DNA from: Paludibacter sp.
Lineage (GTDB): Bacteria > Bacteroidota > Bacteroidia > Bacteroidales > Paludibacteraceae
NCBI GenBank assembly: GCA_030655595.1
Contig: JAUSNQ010000144.1
Coordinates: forward strand, 1-8,471
Length of the DNA: 8,471 bases
Direction: 5' to 3'
Below, piece by piece: positions 1-5,058 of this stretch (its first letter is position 1; each line of letters begins with the position of its first letter). The notes under the pieces were generated by a model that saw only the letters and a program-made list of their open reading frames with translations, was not told where the DNA came from and ran no database searches. The position numbers and the translations under genes are program-made.

Positions 1-1
1 C

Positions 2-646
2 ATTGGAAATCTGGAAGATATGACCCTGCGGGCTATCCGGGTTTTGAAAGAAGTGGATTTGATTTTGGCGGAGGATACACGGACCAGTGGTTTTTTACTC
101 AAACATTTTGAGATCAAAACTCCCATGCATTCGCATCACAAATTCAACGAACACAAAACGATTGAGGGTATTGTGCAAAGACTTAAAACGGGACAAACCA
201 TTGCGCTGATTTCGGACGCCGGAACGCCTGCCATTTCAGATCCAGGCTTTTTGGTCGTGCGGGCCTGTGTGGAAAACGACATTGATGTGGAGTGTTTGCC
301 GGGTGCTACGGCTTTGGTGCCTGCTTTGGTAGCATCCGGACTCCCCAACGACCGGTTTTGTTTCGAAGGATTTTTACCACAAAAAAAAGGCAGACAGACC
401 AAGATTCAAGCTTTGGCACAAGAAACCCGAACCATGGTTTTCTATGAATCACCTTTCAGATTAGTGAAAACTCTCACTCAACTTTCAGAAGTATTGGGCA
501 GTGAAAGAAAAGCTTCTGTCTCGCGCGAAATTTCAAAATTTCATGAAGAAACAAAACGCGGAACACTGACTGAACTGGCACAACATTTCACTTTAAATCA
601 ACCTAAAGGAGAAATTGTGCTAATTGTTGCAGGATTAGAATATTAA
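2..646 (+). CDS. rsmI: 16S rRNA 2'-O-ribose C1402 methyltransferase RsmI, 5'-truncated by window edge
   Basis: RsmI uses SAM to methylate the ribose 2'-OH of C1402 in 16S rRNA, in the ribosomal decoding centre; it acts in the cytoplasm. The reading frame is open from base 2 and begins IGNLED, which is the family's N-terminal PIGNLxD motif, so the ATG at 20 is internal and the true start is upstream of the window (probably about ten residues missing). Family landmarks follow in order: LAEDTRTS (about residue 22 of the fragment), ISDAGTPAISDPG, LPGATALVPAL, FEGFLPQKKGR, FYESPFRL, SREISKFHEET and a C-terminal KGEIVLIVAG. This is the tetrapyrrole-methylase fold used by RsmI. The rest of the protein is intact and ends at a TAA (644-646). 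It is followed by 106 bases before the next start codon. Identification is secure; only the N-terminus is unseen. Confidence 0.96.
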   Translation: MGNLEDMTLRAIRVLKEVDLILAEDTRTSGFLLKHFEIKTPMHSHHKFNEHKTIEGIVQRLKTGQTIALISDAGTPAISDPGFLVVRACVENDIDVECLPGATALVPALVASGLPNDRFCFEGFLPQKKGRQTKIQALAQETRTMVFYESPFRLVKTLTQLSEVLGSERKASVSREISKFHEETKRGTLTELAQHFTLNQPKGEIVLIVAGLEY

Positions 647-738
647 CACTAATTTTGTTGCGCATTTACAGCTAACCGATGCAGGTGCTTATTTCTATAT
701 TTAACAGCTCTTTTATACATAATTAAAAAAAAATGTCC

Positions 739-744
739 GGAGGA
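739..744 (+). promoter_or_regulatory. Shine-Dalgarno-like GGAGGA before the ATG at 753
   Basis: GGAGGA lies 8 bases before the ATG at 753, a near-ideal position for a ribosome binding site, although Bacteroidetes genes often lack one. It supports 753, not 876, as the ancestral start of the lipoprotein gene. It sits inside a short inverted repeat, GTCC-GGA-GGAC (735-745). A weak match to the Bacteroidetes -7 box (TATATTTA, 696-703) lies upstream, but I see no suitably spaced -33 element, so I do not call a promoter. Confidence 0.5.
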
Positions 745-752
745 CAAATCAA

Positions 753-836
753 ATGAAAACAAAAATCTTTTTTCTCTCAATATTTGCCATTGTATTGTTA
801 TCCTGTAACAACAGATCTGCTGATTATAAATCATAA
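753..836 (+). pseudogene. Lipoprotein signal-peptide fragment of the Cbp1-like gene, ended by in-frame TAA
   Basis: From the ATG at 753, the frame encodes 27 residues before a TAA at 834-836. They form a textbook lipoprotein signal peptide: MKTK, a hydrophobic run, then the lipobox LLSC with the lipidated Cys at residue 18 (codon 804-806), followed by NNRSADYKS. The frame is the same as that of the coiled-coil gene starting at 876, and the codons between the stop and 876 (QAERDSLAREKEA) read as normal coding sequence with no further stop. The simplest reading is one lipoprotein gene, 753-1622, split by a single nonsense change such as CAA to TAA. I see this directly in the sequence; whether it is a real mutation, a sequencing error or a recoded codon cannot be told here. 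Confidence 0.75.
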
Positions 837-875
837 CAGGCTGAGCGTGACTCGCTGGCGCGTGAGAAGGAGGCC

Positions 876-1622
876 ATGAAAACTGAAATGGATAATTATT
901 TTTCCACGTTTAACCTGATTGAACAAAACATCGAGAAAATTAAAAATGCTGAGAAAGTGATATCGCTGTTGCCGCTTGATGAGGAATCCGACATTGATGC
1001 TCGAAATAAAATTAATGATGACCTGGCTTTTATCAACGAAATGATTAGAGCCAACCGCGAAGAGATTAAATTACTGAAAGATAAATTAAGCAAAAGCTCC
1101 TATAAATTTGCAGAGTTGGAAAGAACCGTCGTGCGCCTAACGAAAGTTTTGGAGGAAGAAACCTTGAAAGTAAGTGCATTGCAAGCCCAACTTGCTCAAA
1201 AGGACTCCATGATTAGCACGCTCAATGTTAATATTGATGCTTTAAGCGGAAATATTGAAAGCTTAGAGTCTGAAAAAGAAAAGCACATCACCACGATTAA
1301 AGATCAGGATGAAACAATCCACACAGCTTGGTATGTGTTTGGAACCCGAAAAGAGTTGAGGGAACAAAATATCATCACTTCGGATGGCTGGTTCAGACCT
1401 ACCCGTATTCTCGAAAGCGATTTTAATAAAACCTATTTTGTTCGCATTGATGCCCGCAAAACCAAAGCTATTCCCTTGTATGCTTCAAGAGCAAAAATTC
1501 TGAGTTCGCACCCAAGATCTGCCTACACACTTGAAAAGGAAAATGACACATTCACCTTGCTCATCCTTGATACCAAAGAGTTCTGGAGTGTAAGCAAGTA
1601 TCTTGTTATCGAAGTAGATTAA
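876..1622 (+). CDS. Cbp1-family (collagen-binding glycoprotein adhesin-like) coiled-coil protein, body without signal peptide
   Basis: The predicted 248-residue product has a coiled-coil first half (about residues 10-145, rich in Glu, Lys, Leu and Asn) and a compact C-terminal domain (about 148-248). That domain carries WYVFGTRKELREQNIITSDG, FNKTYF, ILSSHPRSAY and a final EFWSVSKYLVIEVD. From memory of the family, this matches Bacteroides Cbp1-type surface lipoproteins of about 280 residues, described as collagen-binding glycoproteins; the binding role is not shown here. Relatives begin with a lipoprotein signal peptide. Here that part exists in frame at 753 but is separated by a TAA at 834-836. 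Starting at 876, the product would lack any export signal. AAGGAGG (867-873) precedes this ATG by only 2 bases, too close to be a good ribosome binding site. Asp-Ser-Met at 110-112 fits the Bacteroidetes O-glycosylation motif D-S/T-(A,I,L,M,T,V); another, DSL, lies upstream of 876. The nucleotidase gene follows after 8 bases. Confidence 0.75.
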   Translation: MKTEMDNYFSTFNLIEQNIEKIKNAEKVISLLPLDEESDIDARNKINDDLAFINEMIRANREEIKLLKDKLSKSSYKFAELERTVVRLTKVLEEETLKVSALQAQLAQKDSMISTLNVNIDALSGNIESLESEKEKHITTIKDQDETIHTAWYVFGTRKELREQNIITSDGWFRPTRILESDFNKTYFVRIDARKTKAIPLYASRAKILSSHPRSAYTLEKENDTFTLLILDTKEFWSVSKYLVIEVD

Positions 1623-1630
1623 GTTTTCAC

Positions 1631-2320
1631 ATGTATAAATTTGTATTCATCGACCTGGATGATACGCTTTGGGATTTTCATACCAATGCGCGAATCTCAT
1701 TGGAACAAATGTTTATTGAGCGAAATCTGAAACAATTCTTTGAAAATTTCGATGAGTTCTTTCTGATTTATGCTAAAAGAAATATAGAACTTTGGGAAGC
1801 ATACGGAAAAGGAGAAATTTCGAAAGACTTTTTAATGGCTGAACGATTTCGATATCCGCTTTCTAGAATGGGAGTTGATGATGAGCTGTTGGCCGAAGAA
1901 ATTGGTCATCAATATCTTGATATCCTACCTAATCAAACTACGTTGATGCCTGACGCACTTGAAACGCTTGATTATCTGAAAGCTAAATACGCCCTTACCA
2001 TCATTTCAAATGGGTTTACCGAAGTACAGTATCGGAAAATTAATAGTTGCGGTATTCGGGATTATTTCGCCCATATCGTACTCTCGGAAGAAGCAAAGGC
2101 TCTGAAACCAAATCCTAAGATATTTGAATATGCACTGCAATTAAATGGTGGTTTACCTCATGAGGCTATCATGATTGGCGATTCTTATGAGGCAGATATA
2201 CGGGGAGCTCAAAATGCAGGCATTGATCAGGTATACTACCCGCTCAACTATCAATTTAAAGAAAATCAAACAGCCACCTACAGAATCAAGGGGCTCAGGG
2301 ATTTATTGCAAATTATGTGA
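1631..2320 (+). CDS. yjjG: YjjG-family noncanonical pyrimidine nucleotidase (HAD superfamily)
   Basis: A cytoplasmic HAD-superfamily phosphatase of 229 residues. In the YjjG family, the enzyme removes the 5'-phosphate from pyrimidine nucleoside monophosphates, including damaged or non-canonical ones, and so cleans the nucleotide pool. All four HAD motifs are present: motif I DLDDT (Asp8 nucleophile, Asp10 acid/base), motif II SNG (126-128), motif III with Lys159 in LKPNPKIF, and motif IV GDSYEAD (183-189) with the Mg-binding acids. The helical cap between motifs I and II (about 15-105) is the C1 type usual for YjjG. Start at the ATG at 1631, 8 bases after the preceding stop, which suggests co-transcription with the Cbp1-like gene. 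The gene is intact and converges on the minus-strand methyltransferase with a 15-base gap, in which I see no clear terminator hairpin. A related HAD hydrolase with another substrate is possible. Confidence 0.88.
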   Translation: MYKFVFIDLDDTLWDFHTNARISLEQMFIERNLKQFFENFDEFFLIYAKRNIELWEAYGKGEISKDFLMAERFRYPLSRMGVDDELLAEEIGHQYLDILPNQTTLMPDALETLDYLKAKYALTIISNGFTEVQYRKINSCGIRDYFAHIVLSEEAKALKPNPKIFEYALQLNGGLPHEAIMIGDSYEADIRGAQNAGIDQVYYPLNYQFKENQTATYRIKGLRDLLQIM

Positions 2321-2335
2321 TTTTGCGTACAACTT

Positions 2336-3169
2336 TTACTTTTTGAGTACATAAAAGAAGTATTCGTACCACCCACTCTCAAATAACTGAAAGGTTTTAG
2401 AATCCTTTACTCCAGCAAATGTATTTGCCGTTGTTGATAAAAACTTCGGCGCAATTCTATTCACAAGGTCTTCTCTTCGTTTGCTATCAATTCTTAAAGC
2501 CTCCAATACGTTTGAGGTAATATTCTCATATTTAATCATTTCAAAAGGCATGTCGAACAACTTTTCTCTCAGAAATGCGATATTTCCCTGATTACGTAAA
2601 TCTGTGTATAGAAAAACACCTCCAGGACGTAGTACACGGTAAACCTCATTGAAGAACTGAGCAATATCAGGATAACAATGTGAAGATTCAACATTGATTA
2701 CATAATCAAATGAATTATCCTCAAAAGGTAAATTTTGCGCATCTGCTTGGATATGTGTCAGATTGGCAATTTTATATTCCCTTTTACAGTAACTGATTGC
2801 TTTGCCGGAAAGGTCAATCGCATTGTAATGCTTTGGTTTAAAATAGCGGGAAATATACGAGGAGCCACCGCCTCTGCCACAACCCACTTCCAACATGTGC
2901 TTATCTTCCAATGAGGCAGAAGTTGCGAGGAGATCGTACAATTGTAAAGGATATCTTTCCAATTCATCATCTTCATGGAGAACTGGTGGATTCTCTCCCA
3001 GATAGCCATAATTCATGAATCGAACTTCGTTCCCTTTATCTCTCAAACTCACTATCCAATACCATACCCGCCAAATGGGCTTTTTTAATATCTTTCTAAA
3101 CTTCTCGTGCATGAATGGTATTGTTTTCTGTTTAATTTTTTTTACAAAAGTAATCAAATTAACTGACAA
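2336..3169 (-). CDS. Class I SAM-dependent methyltransferase, phthiotriol-methyltransferase-like
   Basis: A Rossmann-fold methyltransferase. It has the SAM-binding motif I LEVGCGRGGG (93-102), an acidic motif II position at Asp119 (AIDLS), DAQNLPF (143-149), VINVESSHCYPD (158-168) and LRPGG (180-184). The N-terminal RFMNYGYLGENPP, the ESSHCYP motif and the C-terminal FAGVKDSKTFQLFESG resemble, from memory, the mycobacterial phthiotriol/phenolphthiotriol dimycocerosate O-methyltransferase group and its lipid- or sterol-methylating relatives. Substrate here is unknown. I give the outer start, a TTG at 3169-3167 (277 residues); the first ATG is at 3112-3110 (258 residues) and is at least as likely, since neither has a Shine-Dalgarno sequence. 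There is no signal peptide, so the enzyme should be cytoplasmic. It is the last gene of a probable porin, FMN-binding protein, methyltransferase operon, 25 bases after the FMN-protein stop. A membrane-lipid or quinone-like substrate would fit but is only a guess. Confidence 0.85.
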   Translation of the reverse strand: MSVNLITFVKKIKQKTIPFMHEKFRKILKKPIWRVWYWIVSLRDKGNEVRFMNYGYLGENPPVLHEDDELERYPLQLYDLLATSASLEDKHMLEVGCGRGGGSSYISRYFKPKHYNAIDLSGKAISYCKREYKIANLTHIQADAQNLPFEDNSFDYVINVESSHCYPDIAQFFNEVYRVLRPGGVFLYTDLRNQGNIAFLREKLFDMPFEMIKYENITSNVLEALRIDSKRREDLVNRIAPKFLSTTANTFAGVKDSKTFQLFESGWYEYFFYVLKK

Positions 3170-3194
3170 TATCCATTTAGAGAAAAATGATGTG

Positions 3195-3737
3195 CTATTT
3201 TCTTACTAATTCTGACAAGATGTGTGTTTTTTGCCTGACATCAAATGTTATACTATTAACAGAGATGGTTGCACCTGAAATTGCATCAATCTGCCGCCCC
3301 ACTTCAAGAGGTTTCGTTCGATTATGTCCGACAAAATTCCTCAACCAACCCGGCGAACTAACCTTTTCTCCATGAGTTGCTTGATAATTAATGACCCTGA
3401 CTTGTGAGATTGATTTGCCTTCATCAAAAAAAATGAAATAATCAAAGTATTCAGAACTCTCATTGCTATTGGCTTTAGCGTTTGCCGATCTGACAGTGTT
3501 GATTCTGCCTATATAAATGTATTTTACGGTCTCTTTATCAGATGTCGTGTTGACCTGATAGTACTTCCCCGTCAAGGAGTATTTTGCCGGAACTGGCATC
3601 TCAATCAATTCAATATTTTGCTTTGAATAGACCTTTTTCAATTCTCGTTGCAATTGCCTGTCGGATGAATCCGGCACCGCAAAAACAGTCAATTGAATGC
3701 ATGCAATGAAATATACCAATAAATATAACTTGCTCAT
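3195..3737 (-). CDS. Periplasmic FMN-binding domain protein (probable covalent flavoprotein)
   Basis: A 180-residue exported protein. The signal peptide is about residues 1-20, with a type I cleavage site after VFA. The FMN-binding domain (PF04205-like, as in RnfG and NqrC) covers about residues 75-170. Key features are NYQATHGEKVSSPGWLRNFVG (117-137) and DAISGATIS (151-159). The latter fits the flavinylation signature D-x-x-(S/T)-(G/S)-A-T, in which the Thr, here Thr157, receives FMN through a phosphoester bond made by the transferase ApbE. No ApbE gene is in the window. There is no membrane segment apart from the signal peptide, so the protein is probably soluble in the periplasm. It starts 3 bases after the porin stop, strong evidence of one operon and of a joint role. 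The likely job is to carry electrons outside the cytoplasmic membrane; the electron donor and acceptor are not shown. Ends in TAG. Confidence 0.82.
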   Translation of the reverse strand: MSKLYLLVYFIACIQLTVFAVPDSSDRQLQRELKKVYSKQNIELIEMPVPAKYSLTGKYYQVNTTSDKETVKYIYIGRINTVRSANAKANSNESSEYFDYFIFFDEGKSISQVRVINYQATHGEKVSSPGWLRNFVGHNRTKPLEVGRQIDAISGATISVNSITFDVRQKTHILSELVRK

Positions 3738-3740
3738 AAC

Positions 3741-4946
3741 TTAAAACATTACACCCACACCGGCATTGAAAGTAGCAGTATATAAGGATGCTGCCTTTGA
3801 TTTAGCAAAATCAATATCAGTTTTTATAACCACACCCTGATTGATTTTCAAAGTCATACCAGTGGTCAGTATGTGCTCTTTATATACATCCTTCATTTGA
3901 ATATTGTCTGACACAGTAAAATGTGTATCATAATTCTGATAACGCACAAAAGGAACCAACTCGGTTCTGGTAGTCTCTACTCCATGCAAAATATTATATC
4001 CCGCTTCTACATAATAACCATACATCGAACTACCCAAATCATTCAACACCCCATTCTTTTGGGTAAAATGATTATATTGACCGGTGTTAGTTATAGTTGT
4101 AAAATAGCTTTGAGCCCTTGCCTGAAATCCTCCTTTTTGATAACGGGCGTCGAATCCCAGCATCGAAATTCCAACAACAGAAGAATCTGCTTTTAATTTC
4201 AATGCCTCATCGTTTTTAGACATTTTATCATACAACTTGCTTTGCGACTTGCCAAAATAACCCGATAAACCTAAACTCAAACGACCAATTCCAAAATAAT
4301 CAACTCGTCCTGCAAAATTTGGTGAGCTGGCGTAGGCTTTTGAACCCTTTTGTCGACCTTCCCTGATGCCTCTACTGCCGTTCATCAAACCATTTGTTCC
4401 ATCATAGCTGACGGGTCCGTTGACCACCATAAGTTGATATTTAATTGATAATGGCAAATAGGTACCATTGAATCCAACACCAATTTCTCTCCACGTGGTT
4501 GGTGCAATTTTGTTATCAATAATTGGTCTTTCAACCCCATTGAATGTAACCGGTTCATGATACATGTTGATGATTCCCATGGGTATCAACATCAACCCTG
4601 CCTGAAAATTCATGTATTTATTGAGTTTGTGCTGAATAAATGCCTGCTCAACCCACAATTCTTTGGCATACTCAAACTCGATTTCAGAAATAAATTGAGT
4701 TCGACTGGAAAAGTTATACCCCAGAAACATCACAATCCGGTGTACATCCAGAATGCCATTGTACCTCGTATCCTGACTCAGAATCTGATTGTAATGCACC
4801 TCTCCGTAACCTCCAATGGTCAGATTTCCGTCGGTTTTAATTAATTTTTCAGCTGTATTCTCCAATTGATTTGATGCTGTTGATGACTGTGCAAAAAGTA
4901 AATTAACCAATAATAAACACGCAAAAAGTAAAAAATGCTTTTTCAT
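3741..4946 (-). CDS. Outer-membrane porin, OprO/OprP-like beta-barrel
   Basis: A 401-residue outer-membrane protein. It has a signal peptide (about 1-19, MKKHFLLFA to LLFA) and a short polar region (20-40). A beta-barrel follows, opening with LTIGGYGEVHYN (42-53) and continuing with alternating amphipathic strands such as VHRIVMFLGYNF, FISEIEFEYAKELWVEQAFIQHKL and NFQAGLMLIPMGIINMYHEP. The last residue is Phe (AGVGVMF), the usual C-terminal outer-membrane insertion signal. Spacing and motifs resemble the Bacteroidetes group annotated as porin or phosphate-selective porin O/P. The ion or solute it passes cannot be told from sequence, and phosphate selectivity should not be assumed. It is the first gene of the operon with the FMN-binding protein and the methyltransferase. 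A TAnnTTTG box lies 27 bases upstream of the ATG, and a 50-base palindrome lies next to that. The gene is complete. Confidence 0.8.
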   Translation of the reverse strand: MKKHFLLFACLLLVNLLFAQSSTASNQLENTAEKLIKTDGNLTIGGYGEVHYNQILSQDTRYNGILDVHRIVMFLGYNFSSRTQFISEIEFEYAKELWVEQAFIQHKLNKYMNFQAGLMLIPMGIINMYHEPVTFNGVERPIIDNKIAPTTWREIGVGFNGTYLPLSIKYQLMVVNGPVSYDGTNGLMNGSRGIREGRQKGSKAYASSPNFAGRVDYFGIGRLSLGLSGYFGKSQSKLYDKMSKNDEALKLKADSSVVGISMLGFDARYQKGGFQARAQSYFTTITNTGQYNHFTQKNGVLNDLGSSMYGYYVEAGYNILHGVETTRTELVPFVRYQNYDTHFTVSDNIQMKDVYKEHILTTGMTLKINQGVVIKTDIDFAKSKAASLYTATFNAGVGVMF

Positions 4947-4973
4947 TCTTTTAATTTTTTAAAATTTATACCG

Positions 4974-5002
4974 CAAAGATACGGCAGTGCATAAACAACA
5001 AA
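4974..5002 (-). promoter_or_regulatory. Bacteroidetes-type promoter of the porin operon
   Basis: On the minus strand, TATCTTTG (4981-4974) is an exact match to the Bacteroidetes -7 consensus TAnnTTTG. TTTG at 5002-4999, 17 bases upstream, fits the -33 element at the short end of the usual spacing. Transcription would begin near 4967, giving a leader of roughly 20 bases before the ATG at 4946, which is typical for this phylum. The -33 element lies inside the palindrome at 4988-5037. The match is seen directly; activity is inferred. Confidence 0.6.
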
Positions 5003-5037
5003 AATCACTATTAATAGTGATTTTTGTTGTTTATGCA
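4988..5037. repeat. Perfect 50-base palindrome between TonB-receptor and porin genes
   Basis: Two perfectly complementary 25-base arms meet with no spacer between 5012 and 5013. The centre reads ATCACTATTAATAGTGAT, flanked by an A5 tract on one side and a T5 tract on the other, then by ACAAC/GTTGT and TGCATAA/TTATGCA. It begins 21 bases after the TonB-receptor stop on the minus strand and ends next to the porin promoter box. As RNA it would form a long AT-rich hairpin in either direction, so a bidirectional terminator is the first explanation. Since the probable -33 element lies in one arm, an operator is the alternative. Confidence 0.85.
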
Positions 5038-5058
5038 TGGCTATTTGTGATGAAAGTA

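Noticed and set aside
20..646. ATG at 20 as the start of rsmI
   Set aside because: The frame is open to base 2, and IGNLED before this ATG belongs to the conserved N-terminal motif of the family, so the start lies outside the window.
649..834. Minus-strand 61-residue reading frame opposite the lipoprotein leader
   Set aside because: It has no recognisable motif and is antisense to a well-supported signal peptide with its own ribosome binding site.
834..836. TAA read as glutamine through an altered genetic code
   Set aside because: TAA ends rsmI (644-646), the coiled-coil gene (1620-1622) and several minus-strand genes at the expected family lengths, so it acts as a normal stop here.
3159..3176. 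Five-codon ATG reading frame (MDIVS, stop) overlapping the methyltransferase start
   Set aside because: Too short and without any supporting signal; a chance occurrence is the simplest explanation.
3015..3375. Two short plus-strand reading frames opposite the methyltransferase and FMN-binding genes
   Set aside because: They are antisense to strongly supported genes, overlap each other, and show no family motifs.
3695..3737. Lipoprotein signal (FIAC) at the N-terminus of the FMN-binding protein
   Set aside because: Phe at -3 is a poor lipobox, and the hydrophobic stretch continues past the Cys to a good type I site (VFA).
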